Source: an uncultured Pseudomonas sp.
GTDB lineage: Bacteria; Pseudomonadota; Gammaproteobacteria; Pseudomonadales; Pseudomonadaceae
Length of the DNA stretch: 15,961 nt
Assembly (NCBI RefSeq): GCF_946885955.1
Contig: NZ_CAMPHI010000073.1
Location: 1-15,961 of the forward strand
Reading direction: 5' to 3'
The notes beneath the pieces were generated by a model that saw nothing but the letters and a program-made list of their open reading frames with translations, was not told where the DNA came from and ran no database searches. This document shows positions 1 to 7,710 of this stretch, one piece after another. The position numbers and the translations under genes are program-made. Numbering within the stretch: the stretch's first letter is position 1; the number at the start of each line of letters is the position of its first letter.

Positions 1-1
1 T

Positions 2-54
2 GGACGCGGAGCGTCCAAGGCGGCGTGCCCACGCTGGAGCGTGGGTACGATCAG
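2..54. repeat. REP-like double palindrome, copy A
   Basis: This 53-bp unit is repeated without mismatch at 248-300. It contains two hairpins: GGACGC/GCGTCC arms around GGA (part of 1-17) and CCCACGCT/AGCGTGGG arms around GG (28-45). The layout matches the paired-palindrome repeats common between Pseudomonas genes. It lies downstream of the minus-strand regulator gene, where such structures can stabilise or end transcripts. No coding function is apparent. Confidence 0.75.
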
Positions 55-89
55 GAGGGCAGGAGTTCGCGGCGCACTCTGCACGGACG

Positions 90-140
90 ATCGCTCGTCC
101 CCACGCTCCAGCGTGGGAATGCATCCCCTGAGGCTCTGCG
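90..140. repeat. REP-like palindrome in opposite orientation
   Basis: The hairpin CCCACGCT-CC-AGCGTGGG (100-117) is the reverse complement of the second hairpin of copies A and B. It is followed by a degenerate GCTCTGCGTC segment resembling the other hairpin. Together with 2-54 and 248-300 it forms a mosaic of inverted REP-like units (BIME-like). Confidence 0.6.
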
Positions 141-182
141 TCAGCTGCATTCGGGAGGCGATTGCGCAATTGAGAGTGCGGA

Positions 183-221
183 CCCGGATTGCGCTGGGGC
201 TTATCTGGGCTACGAGGTTGC
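183..221. repeat. Degenerate CCCGGAT...GGGCTACG repeat
   Basis: CCCGGAT (183-189) can pair with ATCTGGG (203-209) through one G-T wobble, and is followed by GGGCTACG-type sequence. This resembles a second widespread short palindromic repeat class of Pseudomonas intergenic DNA. The family assignment comes from memory of that class. Confidence 0.4.
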
Positions 222-247
222 AGTTTTGCGTCCGTTTGGCAGGTGCG

Positions 248-300
248 GGACGCGGAGCGTCCAAGGCGGCGTGCCCACGCTGGAGCGTGGGTACGATCAG
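248..300. repeat. REP-like double palindrome, copy B
   Basis: Identical over 53 bp to 2-54. Its second hairpin (274-291) lies 23 bases beyond the stop codon of the minus-strand regulator gene (314), so it is also the best candidate for that gene's 3' end structure. It lacks a following T tract on the minus strand, so it is not a classical intrinsic terminator. Confidence 0.75.
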
Positions 301-313
301 AGGGGGCGGGCTG

Positions 314-2152
314 TTACTCGCTGGCCGGCCGGCGCGACAGGCGATAGGACAGTTGTGCGCGGGTCAGGCCCAGGCGGCGGGCGGCTTCGGAGACGTTGCC
401 TTTTACCTCGGCCATGCAGTGGTCGATCATCGCGTCTTCGACTTCCTGCAGCGACAACCGGCTCAGGTCCTTGTCGCCGAACAGGGCGTGCAGCGCCTCC
501 GCTGGTTGCACCGTGGCTGGGTTGGTCTGCTGGTCGGTTGGTGTTTGGTCGTGGGGCGCTGCGGCCAATTGGCCGCGCACGCCGATGGAGAATATCGGCT
601 GGGCCAGGCGTTCGCCGCTGGTGAACAGGTGCGACAGGTCGATGGCGCCGCCATCCGGGGCGCTGATCACGCCGCGTTCCACCAGGTTCTGCAGTTCGCG
701 GATATTGCCGGGGAAGTCATAGCCCAGCAGGGTGTCGGCGGTGCGTGGGGTGAAGCCGCTGAGCTGGCGGCCGTGGCGCTGGGTGAAGCGATGCAGGAAG
801 TGGGTCATCAGCAGCGGGATGTCCTCCTTGCGCTCGCGCAGCGGCGGCAGGTGGATCGGGAATACATTGAGGCGGAAGAACAGGTCCTCGCGGAATTCGC
901 CGCGCTGGGCGGCGGCGCGCAGGTCGACGTTGGTCGCGGCGACCACCCGCACGTCGACCTTGAGGGTGCGGCTGCCGCCGACTCGTTCGACTTCGCCTTC
1001 TTGCAGGGCGCGCAGCAGCTTGCCCTGGGCGACCAGGCTGAGGGTGGCGATCTCGTCGAGAAACAATGTGCCGCCGTCGGCGCGCTCGAAACGCCCTGCA
1101 CGCGATTGGGTGGCGCCGGTGAAGGCGCCGCGCTCGACGCCGAACAGTTCCGACTCCATCAGGTTTTCCGGAATGGCGGCGCAGTTGATCGCGACGAAAG
1201 GCGCATCGGCGCGCGGGCTGATGCGGTGCAGCATGCGCGCGAACATTTCCTTGCCGACCCCTGATTCGCCGGTGAACAGCACGGTCGCCTGGGTCGGCGC
1301 GACCCGCCGCAACATATGGCAGGCGGCATTGAAGGCCGAGGAAATGCCGACCATATCGCTGTCCTGTTGCGGCTGCGAGTCGGTTTGCAGATTGCTCGGC
1401 AGGGCGCCTTTATCGCCGCTTTGGCTGACGGCCTTGCGCGCGGCCGTGCCGCCGCCGGTGCCGACGAAGGGTTCGGCGTTGAGGTCGGCCAGATCCTCTT
1501 CGGCGTCTTCCCATTCCTCCGCGGGTTTGCCGACCAGACGGCAGATATTGGAGCCGGTCGAGCGGCATTCGACCTCGCGGTAGAGGATCAGCCGGCCGAC
1601 CATCGCCGAGGTGTAGCCGGTGGCGTAGCCGGTCTGCATCCAGCAGGCCGGCTCGGTGCCGATGCCGTAGTGGGCGATGTGCTCGTCGTCCTCGCTGGAG
1701 TGATGCCAGAGGAACTCGCCGTAATAGGTGCCCAGGTTCATGTCGAATTCGAAGTGCACGGTTTCGACCTTCACCGCCCCTTCGATCGCATGAATGATCG
1801 GGCCAGCGGCGAACACCGCCAGGGTGTCGGCATCGGGGAAGCGTTCCCTGACCAGCGCCGCGTCCCGCGCGCCGCAGTGGTAGCCGGTGCGCCGCATGAT
1901 GCCGCGGGCACGCGCCAGGCCCATGCTTTCGATCAGTTCGCGGCGTAGCGCCCCGAGGCCGCTGCTGTGCATCAGCAGCATGCGCGCCCCGTTCAGCCAG
2001 ATGCGCCCATCTCCGGGGCTGAACATCAGGGCTTCGGTCAGATCCTGCAGGGTTGGCGCGGCGCCGGGCGGCAACTGCTCGCTGGCGCCGCGGGCGGTGG
2101 ATTTCTGCGCGACGCGGGCGAGTTCGGCCAGGGAAATCAACTTGTTCGTCAT
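314..2152 (-). CDS. Sigma54-dependent activator, DmpR/MopR/XylR family, probable phenolic sensor
   Basis: Cytoplasmic enhancer-binding activator of 612 residues. Order: XylR_N sensor (about 30-130), V4R segment (about 150-210), a long linker, AAA+ domain with Walker A GESGVGKE (295-302), sigma54-contacting GAFTGA (342-347) and Walker B GGTLFLDE (360-367), then a Fis-type helix-turn-helix (about 583-607). At a constant offset of +15 from MopR it keeps the phenol-binding pair (H121, W149) and all zinc ligands (C170, E193, C196, C204). That argues for a phenolic effector; coniferyl alcohol or a relative is my inference from the divergent calA gene. The start at 2152 is chosen because AAGGG (2164-2160) sits 7 bases upstream; the open frame runs 55 codons further back, through the enhancer dyads. 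The protein is about 50 residues longer than DmpR or MopR, mainly in the two linkers. Family call very sure, effector moderately. Confidence 0.95.
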   Translation of the reverse strand: MTNKLISLAELARVAQKSTARGASEQLPPGAAPTLQDLTEALMFSPGDGRIWLNGARMLLMHSSGLGALRRELIESMGLARARGIMRRTGYHCGARDAALVRERFPDADTLAVFAAGPIIHAIEGAVKVETVHFEFDMNLGTYYGEFLWHHSSEDDEHIAHYGIGTEPACWMQTGYATGYTSAMVGRLILYREVECRSTGSNICRLVGKPAEEWEDAEEDLADLNAEPFVGTGGGTAARKAVSQSGDKGALPSNLQTDSQPQQDSDMVGISSAFNAACHMLRRVAPTQATVLFTGESGVGKEMFARMLHRISPRADAPFVAINCAAIPENLMESELFGVERGAFTGATQSRAGRFERADGGTLFLDEIATLSLVAQGKLLRALQEGEVERVGGSRTLKVDVRVVAATNVDLRAAAQRGEFREDLFFRLNVFPIHLPPLRERKEDIPLLMTHFLHRFTQRHGRQLSGFTPRTADTLLGYDFPGNIRELQNLVERGVISAPDGGAIDLSHLFTSGERLAQPIFSIGVRGQLAAAPHDQTPTDQQTNPATVQPAEALHALFGDKDLSRLSLQEVEDAMIDHCMAEVKGNVSEAARRLGLTRAQLSYRLSRRPASE

Positions 2153-2162
2153 CGATAAACCC

Positions 2163-2175
2163 TTAATCGAATTAA
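2163..2175. promoter_or_regulatory. Candidate enhancer dyad 1 for the sigma54 activator
   Basis: TTAAT-CGA-ATTAA is a perfect 5-bp inverted repeat. The longer stretch TTAATCGAATTAATCA resembles XylR/DmpR upstream activating sites (TTGATC-AATTGATCAA type) when one gap is allowed. Its centre is about 174 bases upstream of the predicted calA start site, within the usual range for sigma54 enhancers. It overlaps the Shine-Dalgarno region of the divergent regulator, so binding there could also repress the regulator's own expression, as XylR does. Assignment is by position and resemblance only. Confidence 0.5.
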
Positions 2176-2195
2176 TCATATTCCGCATAGTGCAG

Positions 2196-2216
2196 GATGA
2201 TTTTGCTGAAATCATC
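2196..2216. promoter_or_regulatory. Candidate enhancer dyad 2 for the sigma54 activator
   Basis: A perfect 8-bp inverted repeat: GATGATTT, five bases (TGCTG), AAATCATC. The centre (2206) is 112 bases upstream of the -24 element and 37 bases from dyad 1. Two dyads at this spacing and distance are the arrangement seen at XylR/DmpR promoters. On the minus strand a TATGAT hexamer (2185-2180) lies between the dyads and could be the -10 of the regulator's own promoter; no good -35 was found. Confidence 0.6.
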
Positions 2217-2316
2217 ACTTTTTTTCGCGCTCTTTCACCTCTCACCAAACAGCTATTTTTCTGCTTACCAGCGCAAGTACGCGTGCTAGATGGGTTTCTT
2301 TCTCGGAGTCGGTACA

Positions 2317-2332
2317 TGGCATATCGATTGCT
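2317..2332 (+). promoter_or_regulatory. Sigma54 (-24/-12) promoter of calA
   Basis: TGGCATATCGATTGCT fits the consensus TGGCAC-G-N4-TTGCW: GG at 2318-2319, exactly 10 bases, then GC at 2330-2331. It points at calA and predicts a transcript start near 2343 with a leader of about 90 bases. A divergent sigma54 activator and two upstream dyads support it. I found no clear IHF consensus between 2217 and 2316, although the stretch is fairly AT-rich. Confidence 0.85.
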
Positions 2333-2337
2333 AGAAC

Positions 2338-2356
2338 TAGTTACCGATATTAACTA
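2338..2356. repeat. Inverted repeat at the predicted calA transcript start
   Basis: TAGTTA (2338-2343) and TAACTA (2351-2356) are perfect 6-bp inverted arms around 7 bases. The dyad begins at the predicted +1 of the sigma54 promoter, so it could be an operator or, less well, a weak 5' hairpin. No protein can be assigned to it. Confidence 0.35.
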
Positions 2357-2434
2357 ATTCGGCAATAACAACATCGCTTGGCTGTCGCCGCCCTTGCGCC
2401 AGCAGCACAAGCACGACTGAATCGGGAAACCCGC

Positions 2435-3202
2435 ATGAAGCTGACCAACAAGACGATAGTCGTGACCGGGGTCTCCTCGGGCATCGGCGCCGAAACCGCC
2501 AGAACCCTGCGTGCCCATGGCGCCACCGTCATCGGTGTGGACCGCAACGAACCCAGCCTGAGTCTGGATGCCTTCGTCCAGGCCGACCTGAGTCATGCCG
2601 ATGCCATCGACGCCGCCGTGCAGCAGTTGCCGGCGCAGATCGACGGTCTGTGCAATATAGCCGGTGTGCCCGGCACCGCCGATCCGCAGTTGTTGGCGCG
2701 GGTCAACTACCTGGGCTTGCGTCATTTGAGCGAGGCCGTGCTGCCGCGCATCCGCGCAGGCGGGGCGATCGTCAACGTTTCCTCGGTGCTCGGCGCCGAA
2801 TGGCCGCAGCGCCTGGAACTGCACCGCACCCTCGGCCTGGTCAGCGGTTTCGCCGCAGGCGAAGCCTGGCTTCGCGAGCATCCGGTGGCGGACCAGACCT
2901 GTTACCAGTACTTCAAGGAAGCGCTGATCGTCTGGAGCCAGATCCAGGCGCAGCCCTGGTTCCTGAGCACCTCGGTGCGGATGAACTGCGTGGCGCCCGG
3001 CCCGGTATTCACCCCCATCCTCAACGATTTCGTGGCCATGGTCGGCGCCGATCGCGTGCAGGCCGACGCTCACCGCATGAAGCGCCCGGCCTATGCCGAC
3101 GAGATCGCCCCAGTAATCGCCTTTCTCTGCGCCGACGAGTCGCGCTGGATCAACGGCGTGAACATCGCGGTCGATGGCGGCCTGGCCTCGACCTACCTCT
3201 GA
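2435..3202 (+). CDS. calA: Coniferyl alcohol dehydrogenase (short-chain dehydrogenase)
   Basis: 255 residues, the length of CalA of Pseudomonas sp. HR199, whose sequence I recall as very similar along its whole length. CalA oxidises coniferyl alcohol to coniferyl aldehyde with NAD+ in the cytoplasm, on the way to ferulate, vanillin and protocatechuate. Visible SDR features: TGVSSGIG nucleotide-binding loop (11-18), D36 ending the second strand (favours NAD over NADP), NIAG (74-77), catalytic serine at 116-117 and Y157-x3-K161. About 40 residues separate Ser and Tyr, more than in most SDRs, as in 3-alpha-hydroxysteroid dehydrogenases. ATG 2435 is preferred over the upstream in-frame TTG (2378) because GGGAAA lies about 8 bases before it and the protein then starts where the family does. 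It is the first gene behind the sigma54 promoter. The next enzyme (aldehyde to ferulate, CalB) is not in this window. Confidence 0.9.
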   Translation: MKLTNKTIVVTGVSSGIGAETARTLRAHGATVIGVDRNEPSLSLDAFVQADLSHADAIDAAVQQLPAQIDGLCNIAGVPGTADPQLLARVNYLGLRHLSEAVLPRIRAGGAIVNVSSVLGAEWPQRLELHRTLGLVSGFAAGEAWLREHPVADQTCYQYFKEALIVWSQIQAQPWFLSTSVRMNCVAPGPVFTPILNDFVAMVGADRVQADAHRMKRPAYADEIAPVIAFLCADESRWINGVNIAVDGGLASTYL

Positions 3203-3423
3203 TCGATCTATCGGGCGGGCCCGACAGCGGCCAGTTTTGCCGATGGGCGAAGCTGGCGCGAAACACCGGATCAGGGAGGCCGGCGGCGGGCCTGGAAGAC
3301 AACGGCAACTGAACCTTGGGGGAGCGAACAGCCGGAGCCAGTCCATCACAGCAAACAAACCATAAGCCTCGGCGGCCATGGGGCCGAAGGGCAGTTTCGA
3401 TAATAAGAACAATGAGGAAAGCC

Positions 3424-5040
3424 ATGAACAACCACAGAGGTCTTGCCACCTTCACCCGTGCCGCACTGGCCACCGCCATCTGCGCCGCGCTGCCGCTGTC
3501 GAACGCCAGCGCGATGCAATTCGATCTGGGCGACTCGCAGTGGCGTGCACGCTGGGACAACACCATCAAGTACAGCCTGGCCTACCGTCTGCACGGGCAG
3601 GACAGCGGCATCACCGACTCGCCGACCGCCGGCGGGCTCTATCCGAATATCCAGAGTCAGGGCGACAACAACTTCGACCGCGGCCTGGTATCCAACCGCC
3701 TGGACCTGTTCTCCGAGTTTGACCTGAGCACGCAGAACTATGGCCTGCGCCTCAGCGGCGCGGCCTGGTACGACGATGTCTACAACCAGAGCACCGACAG
3801 CGACCTGCAGAAGCACTTCCTCGACGACACCCGCGAACTGCACGGGCGCGACGCCGAGATCCTCGATGCCTTCGTGTTCGTGCGCGGCGCTGTCGGCGAG
3901 TCGAGCCAGGGCACCTTGCGTCTCGGTCGGCATAGCCTGATTTACGGTGAGAGCCTGTTCTACGGCGGCAACGGCATCGCCAACGCCCAGGGGCCGAGCG
4001 ATATCGTCAAGCTGCTCAGCGTGCCGGGCACCCAGTTCAAGGAAATCCTGCGGCCGGTCAATCAGGTCTCCGGGCAATTGCAGATCAACCCGCAGCTGTC
4101 GGTCGGCGCTTACTACCAGTTCGAGTGGGAACGCTCCAACCTGCCCGGCTCCGGCAGCTACCTGAGCGATGTCGATGCAGTGGGCGAGGGCTCCGGGTCC
4201 TTGTTCACGGTGTTCGGCAGCGAAACCCGGCATGGCAAGGACATAGAGGCGAAGAACTCGGGGCAGGGCGGCTTGCAGGTGCGCTACAAGCCTGAAGATA
4301 CCGAGTTGGAACTGGGTTTCTATGCCGCCCAGTACCACGACAAGGCGCCCAGCGGCCTGTACCTGGATGTGCCGTCTCTGGCCACCTACCACCAGGTGTT
4401 CGCCGAGGACATCCGCACCGTCGGCGCCAGTTTCTCCACCGCCACCGGGCCGTTCAACTTCGCCGGCGAAGCCTCGTTGCGCTGGAATGCGCCGCTGGTC
4501 AGCAACCTGCAGGTGGTGGCGCCCGGCATGGCCGCGGACAACAACGACGACGCGCTCTACGCCAAGGGCAAGACCGCGCACGTCAACCTTTCGACCATCT
4601 ACCTGCTGTCGCCCAGCGAGCTCTGGGACGGCGGCTCGGTGATTGCCGAGCTGGCCTGGAACCGCACCCTGAGCGTGACCGACAACCGCGCGGCGCTGGA
4701 CTCCAACACCACCCGCGATGCCACGGCGCTGCGCATCCTGGCCGAGCCGGCGTACTTCCAGGTGGCCGACGGCCTCGACCTGAGCGTGCCGGTGGGCCTG
4801 GGCGTGGTGCTCGACGGGCGTTCCTCGGCGGTGAGCAAGGCCGGTTTCGGCAACAGCCACGCCGGCGACTGGAGCATCGGGCTCAAGGCCACCTACCTGC
4901 AGCGTTGGGACTTCGGCGTCAACTACGTGAACTTCTTCGGCAAGAAGGGCGCCGGCCTGCGTGAGGACGGCGACTTCAGCTACGAGCAGTCGTTGGCCGA
5001 CCGCGACTTTGTCTCCGTTTACGTGAAAACCACATTCTAA
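3424..5040 (+). CDS. DUF1302 family outer-membrane protein
   Basis: 538 residues. A signal peptide is clear: basic start (NNHRG), hydrophobic core and SNASA cleavage site near residue 30. The rest is rich in alternating aromatic/polar strands and ends in a phenylalanine (YVKTTF), the usual outer-membrane beta-barrel signature. DUF1302 proteins are poorly characterised and often sit beside DUF1329, YCF48-like and RND genes, in my recollection including steroid- and aromatic-degradation clusters; they are thought to be channels for hydrophobic compounds. ATG 3424 is chosen because GAGGAA ends a few bases before it and it gives a normal signal peptide; an in-frame ATG at 3412 would add four residues. 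The 221-base gap after calA holds only weak GC-rich dyads and no convincing terminator or second -24/-12 promoter, so co-transcription with calA is likely but unproven. Confidence 0.85.
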   Translation: MNNHRGLATFTRAALATAICAALPLSNASAMQFDLGDSQWRARWDNTIKYSLAYRLHGQDSGITDSPTAGGLYPNIQSQGDNNFDRGLVSNRLDLFSEFDLSTQNYGLRLSGAAWYDDVYNQSTDSDLQKHFLDDTRELHGRDAEILDAFVFVRGAVGESSQGTLRLGRHSLIYGESLFYGGNGIANAQGPSDIVKLLSVPGTQFKEILRPVNQVSGQLQINPQLSVGAYYQFEWERSNLPGSGSYLSDVDAVGEGSGSLFTVFGSETRHGKDIEAKNSGQGGLQVRYKPEDTELELGFYAAQYHDKAPSGLYLDVPSLATYHQVFAEDIRTVGASFSTATGPFNFAGEASLRWNAPLVSNLQVVAPGMAADNNDDALYAKGKTAHVNLSTIYLLSPSELWDGGSVIAELAWNRTLSVTDNRAALDSNTTRDATALRILAEPAYFQVADGLDLSVPVGLGVVLDGRSSAVSKAGFGNSHAGDWSIGLKATYLQRWDFGVNYVNFFGKKGAGLREDGDFSYEQSLADRDFVSVYVKTTF

Positions 5041-5058
5041 GAAAAGGTGTCATTCGCC

Positions 5059-6420
5059 ATGCAAAGCAAATTAACCCTGCATCTCTCTGTCCTGACGATT
5101 GCCCTGATGGGAAGCTGTTTCGCGCACGCGGCGGTCTCCCCGGAACAAGCCGCACGCCTCAATACCGACCTCACGCCCCTGGGCGGCGAGCGCGCCGGCA
5201 ATGCCGACGGCACCATCCCGGCCTGGACCGGCGGCTACACCGAGGCCCCGGCCGGTTACCAGAGCGGCGACAAGCGCGCCGATCCGTTCGCGGGCGAAAA
5301 GCCGCTGTACTCGGTCAGCGCGAGCAATATGGCGCAGTACGCCAATCAGTTGGCCGAAGGCACTCAGGCGCTGCTGAAGAAATACCCGGACTACCGCCTG
5401 GACGTCTACCCGACCCATCGCAGCGCCGCGGCGCCGCAGTGGGTGTACGACAACACCTTGCAGAACGCCACCCGCGCCACCCTCGAAGTGGACAGCGAGA
5501 AAGTCAGCGGCGCCTACGGCGGGATTCCCTTCCCGCTGCCGCAGAACGGTGCCGAGGTGCTGTGGAACCAACGCCTGTCCTGGCAGGGCGCCGACACCTT
5601 CTACTCGCCGTTCGACACCTGGCTGATGACCGCTGGCGGCAAGAAGATCCAGGCCACCCGCGCGCGCTTCTGGTATCAGAGCCCGTACTACTTCAAGGAG
5701 GGCAGCCTGGAGACCTACGACGGTAAATACCTGATCGGCAAGCTGGCCACCGAGCAACCGTCGTCCAAGGCCGGCGAAGGCCTGATGACCCACTGGGACA
5801 TGGACCCGGGCAAGCGTGCCGCCTGGCAGTACCTGGTCGGCCAGCGCCGCGTACGTCGCGCGCCGAACGTCGCCTATGACACCCCGGATTTCGTCACCTC
5901 CGGCGTCGGCTTCTTCGACGAGGCGTTCATGATCTTCGGTCCGACCGACCGTCACGACCTCAAGCTGGTCGGCAAGAAGGAACTGCTGGTGCCCTATAAC
6001 AACAACCGCGCGGCGGCGGTGAGCAGCGACGAGCTGGTCAAGCCGGGCTTCCTCAACCCCGATCTGGTGCGCTGGGAGAAGCACCGCGTCTGGGTGGTCG
6101 AGGCCACCCTCAAGGCCGGCAAGCGCCATGTGGTGCCGCGCCGTACCTACTACGTGGACGAGGACTCCTGGCAGGTGCTGCTGCTCGACGGCTACGACGC
6201 CCAGGGCAAACTGGGTCGCCACAACTACTCGCTGACCCTGTTGGCGCCGGAAATGCCGGTGCTGACCAACCAGGTCATGTGGGGCAGCTACAACCTGGAA
6301 ACCGGCGCCTACTTCCTCAACTCCTCGTCCAACGACCTGAAGGTGCAGTACCAGGCCTATCCGCGTCCGTCGCCATCGTTCTTCACCCCTGATGCCATGG
6401 CCAGCGACAGCATGCGCTGA
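5059..6420 (+). CDS. DUF1329 family periplasmic protein (LolB-like fold family)
   Basis: 453 residues, the usual family length. The first 24 residues form a signal peptide ending CFAHA. There is no lipobox with an invariant cysteine at the cleavage site (the only nearby Cys is inside the hydrophobic core), so it is probably soluble in the periplasm. The conserved DUF1329 start (TPLGGERAGNADGTIPAWTGG-type block, near residues 40-60) is present, as are the GIPFPLP and FWYQSPYYFKEGSLETYDG-type blocks. The family is described as similar in fold to the lipoprotein carriers LolA/LolB, suggesting it carries a hydrophobic ligand between membranes. It starts 18 bases after the DUF1302 gene. ATG 5059 is preferred; GTG 5047 would overlap the only Shine-Dalgarno-like AAGG. 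Function remains inference from neighbours. Confidence 0.85.
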   Translation: MQSKLTLHLSVLTIALMGSCFAHAAVSPEQAARLNTDLTPLGGERAGNADGTIPAWTGGYTEAPAGYQSGDKRADPFAGEKPLYSVSASNMAQYANQLAEGTQALLKKYPDYRLDVYPTHRSAAAPQWVYDNTLQNATRATLEVDSEKVSGAYGGIPFPLPQNGAEVLWNQRLSWQGADTFYSPFDTWLMTAGGKKIQATRARFWYQSPYYFKEGSLETYDGKYLIGKLATEQPSSKAGEGLMTHWDMDPGKRAAWQYLVGQRRVRRAPNVAYDTPDFVTSGVGFFDEAFMIFGPTDRHDLKLVGKKELLVPYNNNRAAAVSSDELVKPGFLNPDLVRWEKHRVWVVEATLKAGKRHVVPRRTYYVDEDSWQVLLLDGYDAQGKLGRHNYSLTLLAPEMPVLTNQVMWGSYNLETGAYFLNSSSNDLKVQYQAYPRPSPSFFTPDAMASDSMR

Positions 6421-6477
6421 TCGACCTGCCGAGGGCTTTCTCCGCGCGCCTATGCCTTGGTGTAGGACGCGGGGGCA

Positions 6478-6549
6478 GGCCCTCATCTGGCGCTTCGCGC
6501 CACCTTCTCCCGGGGGGAGAAGGGTGTAAGGAAGTCGTCGCTACGCGAC
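6478..6549. repeat. Three tandem hairpins in the DUF1329-YCF48 gap
   Basis: Three perfect stem-loops follow each other: GGCGC-TTC-GCGCC (6489-6501), CCTTCTCCC-GGG-GGGAGAAGG (6503-6523) and GTCGC-TAC-GCGAC (6537-6549). The first two belong to a widespread repeat class of Pseudomonas and other proteobacteria (the CCTTCTCCC/GGGAGAAGG type). They lie inside the presumed operon, 59 to 130 bases after the DUF1329 stop. Only TTTC follows the third stem, so they look more like RNA stability or attenuation elements than strong terminators. Confidence 0.7.
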
Positions 6550-6581
6550 TTTCAGTTTCTTCCGCAGTGGTTGGAGCGCAC

Positions 6582-7667
6582 ATGAACGGTAATTTCTTAT
6601 TCACTGGGACCTTGCCCCTGTTGTTGGCTGCGCTGCTGTTGCCCAGCTGGTCGACGGCGCAGTCCGCGGCCAGCGCGCAGATCCCTTTGCTCGACCAGCC
6701 GGCGCTGCACAGCGCCAAGGCGCCGCGTGCGGTGCTGCTGGCGGTGAGCAGCGCCGGCGAGCGTCTGGTGGCGGTCGGCGAACGCGGCATCGTGCTGCTC
6801 TCGGACGATTCCGGGGCGACCTGGCGCCAAGCCCAGGTGCCGGCCAGCGTCAGCCTGACTTCGGTGCAGTTCGTCGATGCCGAACAGGGCTGGGCGGTCG
6901 GTCACCTCGGTGTGGTCCTGCACAGCACGGACGGTGGCGAAACCTGGAGCAAGCAACTGGACGGCATCCAGGCCGCGCAGCTGGCGTTGGCGTCGGCCGA
7001 GCAGGGCGGCGACGCCAAATTGCTCAAGGCCGCCGAATGGCTGGTCGCCGATGGCCCGGACAAACCCTTTCTCGATCTGTATTTCAGCGATCGTCAGCAC
7101 GGCTATATCGTCGGCGCTTACGGTTTGATCCTGCGCACCGCGGACGGCGGCGCCAGCTGGCAGCCGTGGATGGGTCATGTGGAAAACCCCGAGGGCCTCA
7201 ACCTCTACGCCATCGATGCCCAAGGCGACGAGCTGTTTATCGCTGGCGAGCGCGGTTTGCTGCTGCGTACCAGCGATGGCGGGCAAAGTTTTCAGGCGCT
7301 GGCGTCGCCCTACGAGGGCAGCTTCTTCGGCCTGCTGAGCAGCCAGGACGGCGGCCTGTTGGCCTACGGCTTGCGCGGCAACGCCTGGTGGTCGAGCGAC
7401 CGCGGCGACAGCTGGCGGCAGCTGGACACCGGCCTGGAGTCGGCCCTGGCGGCCGGCCTCGAACTGCACGACGGGCGCCTGCTGCTCGCCAGCCAGAGCG
7501 GCGAATTGTTGCTCAGCGACGACGCCGGCAGGCATTTCGAACATAGCCGCACCCGCGATGGCGCGACTGTCGCCGCCGTCGAACAGGCGGCCGACGGCAG
7601 CCTCACCAGCGTCGGTCTGGGCGGCTTGTCCGCCCGCCAGGAAATCCAGGCCGTGGCCCGCCCTTGA
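6582..7667 (+). CDS. YCF48/BNR-repeat exported beta-propeller protein
   Basis: 361 residues. A signal peptide is present (hydrophobic LPLLLAALLL, then a PSWSTA/QSA cleavage region near 26-29). Six Asp-box-like turns of the form S/T-x-D-x-G-x-x-W/F recur at about 74-81, 115-122, 186-193, 230-237, 271-278 and 312-319, as in YCF48/HCF136-type photosynthesis assembly factors and other BNR propellers. In non-photosynthetic bacteria these proteins often accompany DUF1302, DUF1329 and RND genes; a scaffold or ligand-handling role for the transporter is inference. ATG 6582 is chosen because GGAG stands 5 bases before it; the upstream GTG 6567 lacks a site. Spacing of 161 bases from the DUF1329 gene is filled by the hairpin cluster; the RND gene follows after 43 bases. 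The title photosynthesis protein should not be taken literally. Confidence 0.85.
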   Translation: MNGNFLFTGTLPLLLAALLLPSWSTAQSAASAQIPLLDQPALHSAKAPRAVLLAVSSAGERLVAVGERGIVLLSDDSGATWRQAQVPASVSLTSVQFVDAEQGWAVGHLGVVLHSTDGGETWSKQLDGIQAAQLALASAEQGGDAKLLKAAEWLVADGPDKPFLDLYFSDRQHGYIVGAYGLILRTADGGASWQPWMGHVENPEGLNLYAIDAQGDELFIAGERGLLLRTSDGGQSFQALASPYEGSFFGLLSSQDGGLLAYGLRGNAWWSSDRGDSWRQLDTGLESALAAGLELHDGRLLLASQSGELLLSDDAGRHFEHSRTRDGATVAAVEQAADGSLTSVGLGGLSARQEIQAVARP

Positions 7668-7699
7668 ACGGCCACGCCAGCGCCTCCGCGTAGGTAGTT

Positions 7700-7704
7700 A
7701 GGAG
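7700..7704 (+). promoter_or_regulatory. Ribosome binding site that fixes a GTG start
   Basis: AGGAG, 6 bases before GTG 7711. The first in-frame ATG (7738, residue 10) has no comparable site, so the RND gene most likely starts at GTG. Confidence 0.8.
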
Positions 7705-7710
7705 TCAACT

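Noticed and set aside
25..1264. Plus-strand open frames through the left repeats and the regulator
   Set aside because: They run through palindromic repeats and opposite the AAA+ domain, and have no recognisable protein features.
2153..2317. 55-codon upstream extension of the sigma54 activator
   Set aside because: The added residues have no sensor-domain similarity, cover the two enhancer dyads, and the internal ATG has the only good ribosome binding site.
3203..3423. Second sigma54 promoter or strong terminator between calA and DUF1302
   Set aside because: No GG-N10-GC match with good flanks was found, and the GC-rich dyads (for example around 3211-3224) are short and have no T tract.
3346..6486. 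Long minus-strand open frames opposite DUF1302 and DUF1329
   Set aside because: Same low-complexity antisense character, no ribosome binding site, and the plus-strand genes are well supported by signal peptides and family motifs.
6582..7667. Photosystem II assembly factor as a literal function
   Set aside because: Nothing photosynthetic is in the window. The similarity is to the Asp-box propeller fold only.
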